From Paenibacillus_AB hodogayensis (GTDB taxonomy: Bacteria; Bacillota; Bacilli; Paenibacillales; NBRC-103111): a DNA stretch of 64,000 nt. How positions within the stretch are numbered: the first letter of the stretch is position 1; each line of letters starts with the position of its first letter. The translations under genes were made by a program, and so were the position numbers. The notes below the pieces were generated by a model. It did no database searches. It was given only the letters and a program-made list of their open reading frames with translations, and had not been told where the DNA came from. The stretch covers positions 310,001 through 374,000 of the forward strand of contig NZ_BAAAYO010000014.1 in NCBI RefSeq assembly GCF_039536325.1, in the 5' to 3' direction. This document shows, one piece after another, positions 50,513 to 59,401 of this stretch.

Positions 50513-51247
50513 TCAAATGTGGACTTGCATGCCGCAATAAGCCAATCGGATTGGTCCTGCATAATGCCGCGAAGCTTCCTCGGCCAACTGGGTAAGCTCT
50601 CCGTAATGGGGGAAATGCGTCAAAATCGCTTGTCCCACCCCGGCCAGAGCCGCGATCTTCCCCGCTTCGCCTGCCGTCAAATGCCATTCCATCTTGCCCG
50701 CCTGCCAGTCGTAAAAGCTGCTTTCGATTAACAAAACGTCAGCCGACCGGGAAAAATCGATAAGGGCTTGGCAATATCCGGTGTCTCCGGAATAGACGAA
50801 CGTTTTGCCTTCTTGCGAAGTCAGCTTGACCGCGAAGCAGGGGATATCGTGTACCGTTTCGGAAAATTCCAATTTCACCGAGCCGATCGTTAGCACCGTG
50901 TCGGCGTCGATCGAATGGACGCGGACGTAGTCCGGGTATTCGAAAGCGAAACTGCCGCGTTCCTCGCCGTTTACGTAAATGTCGAGCGGCTTGCTCCGCT
51001 TGCCGATCTGCATCAGAATGAGAATGGCAAACTCCAAGCTATATACGTCCGCGATATGATCGGCATGCGTATGGGTCAAGACGACGGCGTCCAGCTCTTC
51101 GAGCGGGCAATGGTTTTGCAGCCGGGACAATACGCCGCTGCCGCAATCGAGCAAGATTTTGCCGCCTTCGCTTTCCACCAAATAGCCCGAGGTCGCTTCG
51201 TTTTTCTCGGGGTAAGCTCCCCAACAGCCGATTACCGTAATATTCAT
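50513..51247 (-). CDS. MBL-fold metallo-hydrolase
   Basis: A 244-residue metallo-beta-lactamase-fold protein of the RNase Z/PhnP-like type. Metal ligands are visible in VVLTHTHADHIADVYSLEFA (HxHxDH), YSGDTGYC and LTHFPHYG. It could be a phosphodiesterase or lactonase; RNase Z proper is longer and has an exosite, so tRNA processing is unlikely. ATG at 51247 follows AAAGGA. It lies between the RpiR regulator and oppA in the operon, suggesting that it acts on the imported compound. Confidence 0.88.
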   Translation of the reverse strand: MNITVIGCWGAYPEKNEATSGYLVESEGGKILLDCGSGVLSRLQNHCPLEELDAVVLTHTHADHIADVYSLEFAILILMQIGKRSKPLDIYVNGEERGSFAFEYPDYVRVHSIDADTVLTIGSVKLEFSETVHDIPCFAVKLTSQEGKTFVYSGDTGYCQALIDFSRSADVLLIESSFYDWQAGKMEWHLTAGEAGKIAALAGVGQAILTHFPHYGELTQLAEEASRHYAGPIRLAYCGMQVHI

Positions 51248-51270
51248 CCGAGTATCCTTTCCCGCGGGAA

Positions 51271-52128
51271 TTATTTCGACCGATTCATCCACTCGAAGTT
51301 GTCCTGAAACGCCTTGAACATCAGCTCCATCTTCTCGATATTGAGCTTGACCCGATCTTTTTCCAGATGGGAGATTTCATTGATGAGGGCGTTCACCACC
51401 GATAGCGATGCCGTATAGGAATCGAGAAATCCGGTGGATTTGCATGCCGCGAAAAGCGATAAATCCGCCAGCTTCGCAAACGGGGACAGCCCGGAATCGG
51501 TAAGCGCGATCACCTTCGCACCCTGCTCCTTGGCCAGCGTCGACACCTTCAACGTGCGCGAGCAATATCTCGGGAACCCGCATGCAAAGACGACGTCGCC
51601 GGGTTTCAGGTAAGACGCGTACTCCGCAACGCTTCCTTGGGGAATCAACTCGCAATTGCCCAGCATATATTTCAGGACAAAGCTGAAAAACGAAGTGACC
51701 GATAGCCCCATCCTCCAGCCGGCGATCCAGATCCGGTCCGCATCCAGCAGCATCCGGGCGGCATTGCGGATCTGCGCCTTGTCCGTCCACGCCATCGTTT
51801 CCTGAAGGTTCTCGATCTCCTGCACGAAATGCTTCTCGATCCAGGAATCTTCCTGATAGCTCGTCGAGTGCAGGAAATTGTTGACGGCGCGTTGGTCTTT
51901 CAGCACGTGGCGACGCAAATCCTGAAGCATGCCCGAGAAGCTCGGGTAAGACAAAGCCTGTGCCAGACGGTGCACGGTAGCCTCGCTAACCCCGGATTTG
52001 CCCGCGATTTTCTGAGCCGACTCCATGACCGCATCTTGCATGTTCGCTTGAATGTAATGCGCCACTTTCTTCTGCGCGACGCTCAAGGCGTCAAACTGTT
52101 CTTCAATTCTCTCCGCAATCGTCGACAT
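51271..52128 (-). CDS. MurR/RpiR family transcriptional regulator
   Basis: A 285-residue regulator. The N-terminal RpiR-type HTH spans residues 1-77 (LSVAQKKVAHYIQANMQDAV, KIAGKSGVSEATVHRLAQAL). A SIS (sugar isomerase) domain follows at about 125-255 (ADRIWIAGWRMGLSVTSFFS, LKPGDVVFACGFPRYCSRTL, GAKVIALTDSGLSPFAKLAD), which binds phosphorylated sugars. MurR, the name-giving relative, responds to MurNAc-6-phosphate. Here the regulator is embedded in an oligopeptide transporter operon, which fits control by a muropeptide- or amino-sugar-derived ligand (inference). Confidence 0.92.
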   Translation of the reverse strand: MSTIAERIEEQFDALSVAQKKVAHYIQANMQDAVMESAQKIAGKSGVSEATVHRLAQALSYPSFSGMLQDLRRHVLKDQRAVNNFLHSTSYQEDSWIEKHFVQEIENLQETMAWTDKAQIRNAARMLLDADRIWIAGWRMGLSVTSFFSFVLKYMLGNCELIPQGSVAEYASYLKPGDVVFACGFPRYCSRTLKVSTLAKEQGAKVIALTDSGLSPFAKLADLSLFAACKSTGFLDSYTASLSVVNALINEISHLEKDRVKLNIEKMELMFKAFQDNFEWMNRSK

Positions 52129-52140
52129 TCGCGAAACTCC

Positions 52141-52857
52141 TTACCGATTCATCTCCAGCGGCACTTGAGCGTGTCCCAAGTACGCGGCCACCTCTTGAAT
52201 ACCGGATATGATAGGATGATACGACAGTTCCTCAATCCCGCGGTTTCCGTACGCGTTGATGAGCAGGCAGTGCATGCCGATCTTCTGGCTCCCGATGACG
52301 TCGTCGTAATAGTTGTCGCCGATATAGAGCGACTCGCTCGCCGAGACATCTCCTCGGGACAAGGCCAACCGGAAAATGTCCGGGTTCGGCTTCTCCAGTC
52401 CGACTTCCGAGGAAATAACGATTTCGTCCAGCTCCTCGTCCAATCCATTTCGAGCGAGCACCGTACGGGCCGACTCGTCCCAGTTGGAGATAAGGCCCAG
52501 GCGGTATCCCAGACTTTTCAAATAGCGAAGCGTCTCCCGTGCCCCGTCGTAGGCTTTCCATTCGATCGGCCATTCCTGAGCCAAAGACCGTTGAACTTGA
52601 AGAACCTCTTCGATCGGCAGCGGCAGCCGCAAATAATAGTTCAGCGTACCGATATACCACGGCAGGAAAGCCCGGCTGTCTTTGCCAAGCACGCCCGGAT
52701 ATTCTCTCATGAACAGCTTGTCCGTCCGATGATAGGCGAGCGCGATCTCCTCGGCATTCCGGAACACGTCGAAGCGCTCCAGCGCCTTCCGGTATACGTC
52801 CTCCCGGTTCGTTCTTGCCAGCGTGTACCCCAAGTCAAACCATAAAAATCGAATCAT
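52141..52857 (-). CDS. HAD family hydrolase
   Basis: A 238-residue haloacid-dehalogenase-superfamily phosphatase with a C1 helical cap. Motif I is WFDLGYTLA: the nucleophile Asp is present but the usual second Asp (DxD) is replaced by Gly. Motif II is GLISNWDE, the motif III lysine lies in VGLEKPNPDIF, and motif IV is YIGDNYYDDVIG. Loss of the general acid/base suggests weak phosphatase or another HAD activity. ATG at 52857 is chosen; a longer frame lacks support. It is the first gene of the nine-gene operon (HAD, RpiR, MBL, OppABCDF, metallophosphoesterase). Confidence 0.88.
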   Translation of the reverse strand: MIRFLWFDLGYTLARTNREDVYRKALERFDVFRNAEEIALAYHRTDKLFMREYPGVLGKDSRAFLPWYIGTLNYYLRLPLPIEEVLQVQRSLAQEWPIEWKAYDGARETLRYLKSLGYRLGLISNWDESARTVLARNGLDEELDEIVISSEVGLEKPNPDIFRLALSRGDVSASESLYIGDNYYDDVIGSQKIGMHCLLINAYGNRGIEELSYHPIISGIQEVAAYLGHAQVPLEMNR

Positions 52858-53081
52858 GCTGTCCCCACGTCTCCCATTTCCTGTAGGATTTCCTTCATCA
52901 TTCTCGAAATGTTTCATTTCCTTCATCTTCATGATAGAAACCAAGTGTTCGTGGAGCGTTAATTCCAGGTGGAGATTTCGTAAAGGTTGTTTTGTAAGGG
53001 GAGACCGTCCGAAGGGCTTTCGAAAACAGCAAAAAACGCCCGTAGAATAGGCGCATTGGCGTAATTCCGGGGCGTTCTTTG

Positions 53082-53294
53082 TCAAACAAAGATATTGAAT
53101 ATTATATTCGGAAACAGATCCTCTACCTCTTCCCCAACAATCTTCGCTATTTGCAAGGCTACTGGTAATAAAGGCGTTTTACGACCTGTCTCGATCATCG
53201 AGTACCCGCTCTTGGATGGGTATCCAAGCATCTTTGCCATTTTTTCTTGGGTCAGCCCTTTTGCACGTCGGGCATTTTGAAGACGGGTATTCAT
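53082..53294 (-). CDS. Small XRE-family regulator
   Basis: A 70-residue single-domain helix-turn-helix protein (LQNARRAKGLTQEKMAKMLG, KSGYSMIETGRKTPLLPVAL, then QIAKIVGEEVEDLFPNI). It resembles Cro/C1-type regulators of mobile or plasmid origin. Its ATG overlaps the stop of the preceding gene by one base (TAATG), so the two are coupled. Confidence 0.85.
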   Translation of the reverse strand: MNTRLQNARRAKGLTQEKMAKMLGYPSKSGYSMIETGRKTPLLPVALQIAKIVGEEVEDLFPNIIFNIFV

Positions 53295-53512
53295 TAGCCC
53301 GGCTCCTTATCTGGTTCAATTGTTTGTTGAGCTAGCGATATAGACACAAAGAACTGATCCTCTCGCACAACCAACTCTTTCCGAACCGTTTTATAGGAAA
53401 CGCCTTTTATAGATATGGAATCCACAACTTCCATGGTAAACAGAAGTTTATTGATATTTCCGACGTTTGTTTCCCAAGTTTGATTATCCGGGAAAATCCA
53501 TTGAATGTTCAT
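53294..53512 (-). CDS. Small hypothetical protein coupled to an XRE regulator
   Basis: A 72-residue protein (MNIQWIFPDNQTWETNVGNI...) with alternating beta-type pattern and no signal or membrane segment. ATG at 53512 is selected since AAAGGAG lies 11 bases upstream; the GTG at 53524 abuts that site. The family is not recognised. It forms a two-gene unit with the XRE regulator. A toxin-antitoxin or mobile-element accessory pair is possible but unproven. Confidence 0.6.
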   Translation of the reverse strand: MNIQWIFPDNQTWETNVGNINKLLFTMEVVDSISIKGVSYKTVRKELVVREDQFFVSISLAQQTIEPDKEPG

Positions 53513-53666
53513 CTCAAAGGACACTCCTTTACATGGTTTAGGAAATTAAATGAGATGTAAGAAGAAGATGAAGAAATATGTAATTTATTTACTTTTTGTT
53601 GAATACTTTATCTGTTAGTGGTTAGTATAACAGAATGATAATGGTTTTAAAAGGAGTAATTCCTCA

Positions 53667-53936
53667 TTGAGCGAACAGCCCATTATCATTAAACAAATAA
53701 TAGGGAAAACCTTAAAAGCCATACGGATGAAGCATGGCTTGAGTCAAGAGGATTTGGCACATGAATGCGGTGTGGATCGGTCCTACATTTCCATGATCGA
53801 AGTAGGACGTAACGAGCCTTCCGTTACCAAAATATTTGACCTGTGCAAAGGACTAAATATCAAACCTTCCGACTTTTTCAAAATAGTCGAAGCAGAGTAT
53901 CAAAAGTTTTCACAAAACAGCGGAGAAATTGAATAA
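53667..53936 (+). CDS. XRE-family regulator
   Basis: An 89-residue HTH protein. The domain covers about residues 10-68 (IGKTLKAIRMKHGLSQEDLA, HECGVDRSYISMIEVGRNEP, SVTKIFDLCKGLNIKPSDFF). TTG at 53667 is the start, with AAAGGAG 10 bases upstream. It is divergent from the small XRE operon across about 150 AT-rich bases. Its AT-richness and that of its neighbours contrast with the rest of the window and suggest acquired DNA. Confidence 0.85.
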   Translation: MSEQPIIIKQIIGKTLKAIRMKHGLSQEDLAHECGVDRSYISMIEVGRNEPSVTKIFDLCKGLNIKPSDFFKIVEAEYQKFSQNSGEIE

Positions 53937-53976
53937 GAGCGAGACGGATGAGTTAAACCATCGTCTCGCTCTTATG
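53937..53976 (+). terminator. Intrinsic terminator after the XRE gene
   Basis: AAGAGCGAGACG with ATG pairs with CAT and CGTCTCGCTCTT (one bulged G), followed by ATGTTTG. It begins right at the stop codon. Confidence 0.75.
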
Positions 53977-54168
53977 TTTGATGTGGGGTTGGAGGGGCGC
54001 TCCATTGGGCTTTTCATGAGGTTAAGGTTAGAATATAATGCCATTCTTCTTGTTAGTTCGTTATTACTTCCGCGAGGGATAGGTGCTTGATTCCAGTATG
54101 TACGAGCCACTTCATTTCCCTCCTTTGCACTTATGAAGGATTTCTGTAAATTCCTTCGATCCAATAGC

Positions 54169-54723
54169 TTATCCCTGAGAGACAGTACCAATCACGAACA
54201 ACACCACACAGAGAGCAAATACAAGGAGCAATGCTCTCCACTTTTTAGTTTCAGTCGTTCGAAAAAAAATCGATGCGTTTTCGCGGCACAAGTAGAACAG
54301 AAGAAAGCCATTCCATAATATCCTTATCCCATATTTGGCGTAGGTCATGCCGATTCCTTGTTCAGGCTCCCCCAATTGTTGGCTTAAGCTTGAAATCGAA
54401 ACGACCACATTCACATTACGTGTCACGGCATAGGCAAAATAAAACAAAGCAAGCCACCATCCCCATTTTTTTCCGAACCACATTCCAATGCTCGCTACTA
54501 CACCAAGTAGACCCAAAAATCCGATTCCACTTTGCAGAAGCACGTTCGATATGCCGAGTTGGGATGAAGCTTCGCTGACCTTACTGAATACCAGCAGTTG
54601 GGTAAAAAGCAGACCGCCGCCCCAAAGTCCAAGCAAGATTGCCAGGAGGGTGACACCCACAGGGCGATCATACGAACCTTCTATAATGTCCTCTTTGGTC
54701 ATTTTTGTATATAAATTGGACAT
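54169..54723 (-). CDS. Membrane protein of unknown function
   Basis: A 184-residue protein with four predicted membrane helices (GVTLLAILLGLWGGGLLFTQ; VLLQSGIGFLGLLGVVASIG; WWLALFYFAYAVTRNVNVVV; ALLLVFALCVVLFVIGTVSQ) and a short N-terminal hydrophilic segment with SYDRPVG. The GMWFGKKWGWWLALFYFAYA stretch is seen in small conserved membrane proteins without known function. ATG at 54723 follows AAGGAAA. It lies downstream of the zinc-ribbon genes on the same strand. Confidence 0.75.
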   Translation of the reverse strand: MSNLYTKMTKEDIIEGSYDRPVGVTLLAILLGLWGGGLLFTQLLVFSKVSEASSQLGISNVLLQSGIGFLGLLGVVASIGMWFGKKWGWWLALFYFAYAVTRNVNVVVSISSLSQQLGEPEQGIGMTYAKYGIRILWNGFLLFYLCRENASIFFRTTETKKWRALLLVFALCVVLFVIGTVSQG

Positions 54724-54902
54724 GGTTATTTTCCTTTCTGTTCAGCAAGCCCTCGCAACAAACCACTTCACTACTCGCCCTCTCTCATGTTCAAACTGCA
54801 AGGAGGGAACGGTCAGCGGTCTGCGGTTCCCCTGTTTGACTCTTCCGACATTCGGAGCTCCTCTTCGAGGATATGCTTATACATCATCATTTACCGACTC
54901 TC

Positions 54903-56279
54903 TCATCTCGCCGGAGCATCGGCATTGCTCTTGACGACAGCCTCAGGCTGACTCAATGCATCGTTTCCGAAGTAATAGGCGTTCTCGCGGGAAGCGATCC
55001 ACCACTCATTTTTGTCCGGTACTTTTTGGATGGTATAAGTCCAGCTGGATTTGGTTGTCAATTCGCTGGAAAAGAAAGATAAACTCTTCTCTGTCGCAAA
55101 CAAAGTAGTGGCCTGGATGGTGAATTCGTTTCCCTTGATCTTTGCCGATTTGGGATCGACTCCGATTTTTAGCAACGTATATTTATTATCGGCTGGTTTG
55201 GTCATACTGCCGGCAACGGCCTTGAAGTACGGACTATCCGGCTTAATCCCCTTTAATTGGTTTGGATCTCCCTCGTTGAATGCTTTCGACCAGGCTAAGT
55301 TTGCATCGTATACTAGGTCGGCTGCGACTTTGGCGATTCCTGCACTTAACACACCGGACAGGTCGGCGACCGACGATTGTTTGACGTTCAACGTCATCGA
55401 ACCTTCCAACGGCAGGCCGAGTACAGTTCCTTTTACCTGGAACTGTGCTTCCTCCGGCGCCGGAGATATCGTCGTTTCCTTGGATGCGTCGAACGGTTTT
55501 CCATTCAAGGTGACTGCCGCATCTTTCGGCTGGGGCGTTCTTACGGTCAGTCTGCTCTTCATCATCCCGACAACATCCACATTTCTTTCGCGCCCGCTTG
55601 TTAAATCAACGCTTCCCTTCACGGTCTCAGCAGCATAAGCGTTCGTAATTTGAGACTCGTAGTTGTAGGTCGACGGCCAAAGCATGGAGAAACGACCGTC
55701 CGTGTCCTTCAGCGAGCCGATACTCGTGACAATCGCAAGATCGCTTTTCTTCCCAATTTCCAATTGAGCAGGAGTCACTTTCAGGCTCCACTTGGGACCT
55801 CTCCAGCCGGATTTTTTAGTAAATTGGACAATGCCGCCCGATGTCAAACCGGAAGATTTGCGATCCTTCTCCGCAATTTGCGATGCCGATTTAATGGCCA
55901 GTTCATATCTGCGTTTCACACTGTCGTTAAGACTTTCCCGGAACGCCTCCAAGACCGCAGGCTGTTTCAGCTCTGGTTGACTCGGATCCAGCCATGCCGC
56001 GAACTTGTCTACATCATTCTGACTTAGCGCTTGTAATGCTTTGTTCTCCAATTCGGCCGGAGTGGAGGGTCCATTGGTTAAACGCGCCGTTCCGTAACTT
56101 CCCACAACAAGTACTAATCCAATTCCTGCCACAAGCAAGCGGTTCCGGGTTTGTTTAGAGAGGTTCCATTTCACGGCGTATGTATGCGGCCTGGGCATAG
56201 GGAGAGCAACCCCCGTACCGCAATTGCCGCAAAACCGATCCGTGCGCTGCACCTTATTGCCACATTGACCACAGTACAA
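54903..56279 (-). CDS. Zinc-ribbon membrane-anchored protein, TcaA/YvbJ-like
   Basis: A 458-residue protein. The N-terminal zinc ribbon (YCGQCGNKVQRTDRFCGNCG) is followed by a basic linker, one membrane helix (LLVAGIGLVLVVGSYGTARL, about residues 48-68), and a long extracytoplasmic part. The external part contains repeated Ig-like/TcaA-type domains (TVRTPQPKDAAVTLNGKPFD; AQFQVKGTVLGLPLEGSMTL). A C-terminal NTF2-like segment ends NEWWIASRENAYYF. TcaA-type proteins sense or buffer cell-envelope stress such as glycopeptides (family knowledge). The TTG start at 56279 is the only start close to the ribbon. It begins 25 bases after another zinc-ribbon gene, so they form an operon. Confidence 0.78.
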   Translation of the reverse strand: MYCGQCGNKVQRTDRFCGNCGTGVALPMPRPHTYAVKWNLSKQTRNRLLVAGIGLVLVVGSYGTARLTNGPSTPAELENKALQALSQNDVDKFAAWLDPSQPELKQPAVLEAFRESLNDSVKRRYELAIKSASQIAEKDRKSSGLTSGGIVQFTKKSGWRGPKWSLKVTPAQLEIGKKSDLAIVTSIGSLKDTDGRFSMLWPSTYNYESQITNAYAAETVKGSVDLTSGRERNVDVVGMMKSRLTVRTPQPKDAAVTLNGKPFDASKETTISPAPEEAQFQVKGTVLGLPLEGSMTLNVKQSSVADLSGVLSAGIAKVAADLVYDANLAWSKAFNEGDPNQLKGIKPDSPYFKAVAGSMTKPADNKYTLLKIGVDPKSAKIKGNEFTIQATTLFATEKSLSFFSSELTTKSSWTYTIQKVPDKNEWWIASRENAYYFGNDALSQPEAVVKSNADAPAR

Positions 56280-56303
56280 ATCGATCCCAACCTTTACGTG
56301 AAC

Positions 56304-57044
56304 TTAAAATAATATCGAAGCGACCGCGTCCCGAAGCAGCACTCCGGATGCGGTGAGAACGATGACCGCATAAACCGTCATCGAAGCGATTACAAACGCC
56401 AAACGATGTTCTCGGCCTACTCCGTACACATCCAATGCCATGAGGCAAGTCAAAATAAGCGTAATCAACAAGCAGATGGCAACCAAAAGCAAGGAAAATG
56501 AAACCGATACAAAAGCAGCAATGGCAGCCACGATGAAAACAACTCCCGACGCCAGCTGCATCGAGCCCAAATAGGTGACGGTTTCTTTCCACCCTAACTT
56601 ATCAGTTCCTTTCCAACGCCCAGCCAGCCATAATGAACCGAATAGAACAACCAGAGAAATAAGTCCAAGGATCAACATGTTCGTCGCGATCGGGGCTTTG
56701 CTCCCGGCCCCCTTCATGCCTTCCTTCACCAATCCGCCGAAAAAATCCATATCGCCCGTCACCGAACTGACCTTGCCGACAATGGAATTGATCATGTTCC
56801 GTTTTAAAGCCAATCCCCACAGAAAGAACCCGAGCAAAGATCCCCCCATGCCTATTAATCCATACACATACTCTTTGTCCGGCACTAGAGACAAACCGGC
56901 ATCCGGTTTTTTCAAGAGATGCAGCAGTATGCCAGGATCGACCGCGCTACCCGACGTGTTGAATCCCGAGTTATCTTTCGCCTGCGCACAAGTGTGAATG
57001 TCCCCTTCCGTTAGTGCTACTCCGCATTGTGTGCAAAATGCCAT
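56304..57044 (-). CDS. Zinc-ribbon membrane protein
   Basis: A 246-residue protein with a short N-terminal ribbon (FCTQCGVALTEGDIHTC) and at least five membrane helices (IGMGGSLLGFFLWGLALKRN; TNMLILGLISLVVLFGSLWL; SGVVFIVAAIAAFVSVSFSL; LVAICLLITLILTCLMALDV; AFVIASMTVYAVIVLTASGV). ATG at 57044 follows GGAGTTGAG; an upstream in-frame extension is unlikely. It is operonic with the TcaA-like gene. The function is unknown; the shared ribbon suggests a membrane complex. Confidence 0.75.
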   Translation of the reverse strand: MAFCTQCGVALTEGDIHTCAQAKDNSGFNTSGSAVDPGILLHLLKKPDAGLSLVPDKEYVYGLIGMGGSLLGFFLWGLALKRNMINSIVGKVSSVTGDMDFFGGLVKEGMKGAGSKAPIATNMLILGLISLVVLFGSLWLAGRWKGTDKLGWKETVTYLGSMQLASGVVFIVAAIAAFVSVSFSLLLVAICLLITLILTCLMALDVYGVGREHRLAFVIASMTVYAVIVLTASGVLLRDAVASILF

Positions 57045-57221
57045 CAAGCTCAACTCCATTTCACAAAATAGGTTCTTTATTACCATTTATCCATATATTA
57101 GACAAGTGCAATATTACTATTAATATATCGAGAATGCTGTCGTTTATTGTCGAATAAGAAAAATTTGTAATGTTTTGTTTTATAGTTACAATTGTCCCTC
57201 CAAGAATGGACGATAATAAAA

Positions 57222-57268
57222 ACACAAACACCCCCACCAAATCGTATAAACGATTCAGGGAGGTGTTG
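57222..57268 (-). terminator. Intrinsic terminator after the SLH protein gene
   Basis: On the minus strand AACACC.CCC with an ATCGT/ACGAT inner stem pairs with GGGGGTGTT, followed by TGTGTTTTTATT. It lies 7 bases past the SLH gene stop. Confidence 0.78.
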
Positions 57269-57274
57269 TTTCGC

Positions 57275-59401
57275 TTAGCGTCTGATGTTCAGCATACGGA
57301 CGATGGCGGATGCCGCTTCTGCGCGGGTGGAGAGCACCTGCGGAGCGAATTTGTTGTCCGGCAGCCCGCCGACGATGATGATGCCGGTCTCCTCGGCCTT
57401 CGACACGGATGGTTTCGCCCATGCCGGAATATCGGCATCGTCGGCAAAGCCGGTCTGCGGCGCACTTTCCTTGGCAAGGCCGGAGGCGCGCACAACCATG
57501 GCGATCATTTCCGCGCGAGTAATGTTGGCGTTCGGCCGGAACGTACCGTCCTCATAGCCGCTTATGATGCTAAGCTGCACCGCCTGGGCCACCGGTTGGA
57601 CCGCCCAGACGCCGATAGCGTCCTTATCCGCGAAGGCAAGCGAAGAACCTTCCCCCTTCGGCTTAAGTCCTCTCATGAGCATGGCTGTAAACTCAGCCCG
57701 GGTGACGCTCGCTTCCGGCCGGAACGTGCCGTCCGGATACCCGTTAACGAATCCGAGCGCCACCGCCTTCCCGATCTCTTCGCTCGCCTTGTGCCCCGCA
57801 ATGTCGGTCAAGTTTGGCGTAATAACCGGGTCCGGCGGCGGAGACTTGCTTTCCGCAGCCCCTATTACCGTCACTTCGCAAACGGCAGTGAATTCCCCGT
57901 CCTCCGTCTTCGCGATAATTTTCGCCTTGCCCGGCCTTACGCCCGTTACTTGACCGTTACGATCCACCTCTGCCACTGCGCTTTCATTGCTGCTCCATAT
58001 CACCCGTTTGTTTAATGCCGCGTCAGGGACAACCGTAGCCTTCAACACTTCGCTGGCTCCCGTTTGCAAATCCAACGCGTTTTTATTCAAGCTGACGCTT
58101 GCGGCGTCGGTGCCGAGCGCATACAAGGTTTTGGCCGAGACCATGTAGACTGTTCCGTCAGTTCCTACAGCAGGGCTGTATCCTCCAAAGCCCTTGGCGT
58201 AATATTGCCACTGTACTTTCCCCCGGGGATCGATCGCGTACAACCAATCGCCTACTGCTGCTGCGGCATAGACCGTGCCGTCGGTTCCGACCGCGGGAGT
58301 CGAAAAGAGCGGTTGATAGCCGCCGCATACCGAGGCATTCGTCAAAAACGGTTTTCCGGCTTCCATCTCCCATTGAATAGCGCCATTCGGATTGTAGGCA
58401 AGCAGCTTCATATCCGACCATACATAAACGGCACCGTCTGTCCCGACGGCCGGCTTGGAATAGGTTTTAAGATCCGAGCTCCATTTCAGCGTACCATCCT
58501 GACGAAGAACATAAAGCGAGTCTCCGCTTGAGTCAAACGATTTCACATAAAGGGTACCGTCGGCTCCAAACACGGGAGGAATGTAAATACCGCCTCCATT
58601 TGCACGAAACGTCCATTTTTTCTCTCCATTCGGTTTGATCGCGTAAAGACTGCCGATTTTCGTGCCGATATAAATCGTTCCGTCCGGTCCAACAGCGGGG
58701 GAAGCCACTTCGTTCCCCTTCACTTTCCACTCCGGAGGGGGAAACTGTTCTTTCGTCTCCGCCGCATTAACGGCATACAGCCACTTTCTCGACCCGTCCG
58801 GATGAATAGCATACAGCTCGCTTACTCCTGGGGCATAGATCGTGCCGTCATCGCCAATGGCGAGTGCTTTAAATCTATACCGGCTCCACGAGCTGCAAGA
58901 GTCTCTGGCCACCAGAGCCCCTTCCCTGGCGAACTCCCATTTCAGTCTCCCGACCGAATCGATGGCGTACACTTTACCGTCGACGCCGGCCGCATAGAGC
59001 GTACCGTCGGAGCCCGTGACGGTGAAATAGACGACATCCGGCAATAAAAGCTCCCACTTTTTCGTTCCGTCCGGGTTAATGGCATACAGCTTTTTATTTT
59101 CCGCTCCCAAATAAACGGTGCCGTCGGAACCTACCGTGGGAGAAGTGGACAGAGTGGCGTCAATTTCGTTATAGGCCCACCTGACTTTACCGCTCGGACT
59201 GCCTTTATCTCCCGGTATCAGGAGAGGAGTCGTATTTTGATAAATAGCATCAAACTTTAGATTGGGCGTGATTTCCGCTGCGGCAAGCGAAGGGAGCAGC
59301 CCTAGGCTCAATACGAGGGAGGCCAAGAAAAGCCCTCCCGTTTTCCGTCTGATTGTCATAACGAGCTGCCGTACGAAGATTAAGGATAAGCTTCTCCTCA
59401 C
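57275..59401 (-). CDS. Surface protein: PQQ-like beta-propeller, BIG2 domain, three SLH repeats
   Basis: A 708-residue exported protein. The signal peptide is GGLFLASLVLSLGLLPSLAA. A beta-propeller made of repeated blades follows (PTVGSDGTVYLGAENKKLYA; PAVGPDGTIYIGTKIGSLYA; PAVGTDGTVYMVSAKTLYAL). Next comes a BIG2 Ig-like domain (VIWSSNESAVAEVDRNGQVT), then three SLH repeats (GFVNGYPDGTFRPEASVTRA; SIISGYEDGTFRPNANITRA; GIIIVGGLPDNKFAPQVLST) that bind pyruvylated cell-wall polymer. GTG 59401 overlaps the upstream stop as GTGA. A shorter start at ATG 59359 gives a cleaner signal peptide but has no ribosome binding site. It is coexpressed with the stalk-domain protein and probably under the BTAD regulator. 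Confidence 0.88.
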   Translation of the reverse strand: MRRSLSLIFVRQLVMTIRRKTGGLFLASLVLSLGLLPSLAAAEITPNLKFDAIYQNTTPLLIPGDKGSPSGKVRWAYNEIDATLSTSPTVGSDGTVYLGAENKKLYAINPDGTKKWELLLPDVVYFTVTGSDGTLYAAGVDGKVYAIDSVGRLKWEFAREGALVARDSCSSWSRYRFKALAIGDDGTIYAPGVSELYAIHPDGSRKWLYAVNAAETKEQFPPPEWKVKGNEVASPAVGPDGTIYIGTKIGSLYAIKPNGEKKWTFRANGGGIYIPPVFGADGTLYVKSFDSSGDSLYVLRQDGTLKWSSDLKTYSKPAVGTDGAVYVWSDMKLLAYNPNGAIQWEMEAGKPFLTNASVCGGYQPLFSTPAVGTDGTVYAAAAVGDWLYAIDPRGKVQWQYYAKGFGGYSPAVGTDGTVYMVSAKTLYALGTDAASVSLNKNALDLQTGASEVLKATVVPDAALNKRVIWSSNESAVAEVDRNGQVTGVRPGKAKIIAKTEDGEFTAVCEVTVIGAAESKSPPPDPVITPNLTDIAGHKASEEIGKAVALGFVNGYPDGTFRPEASVTRAEFTAMLMRGLKPKGEGSSLAFADKDAIGVWAVQPVAQAVQLSIISGYEDGTFRPNANITRAEMIAMVVRASGLAKESAPQTGFADDADIPAWAKPSVSKAEETGIIIVGGLPDNKFAPQVLSTRAEAASAIVRMLNIRR

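Noticed and set aside
53910..54191. Minus-strand open frame with a GTG after AAGGAGG (about 66 codons from 54107)
   Set aside because: It runs through the XRE terminator into the convergent gene and its translation looks unstructured and unconserved. The ribosome-binding-like AAGGAGG alone is not enough.
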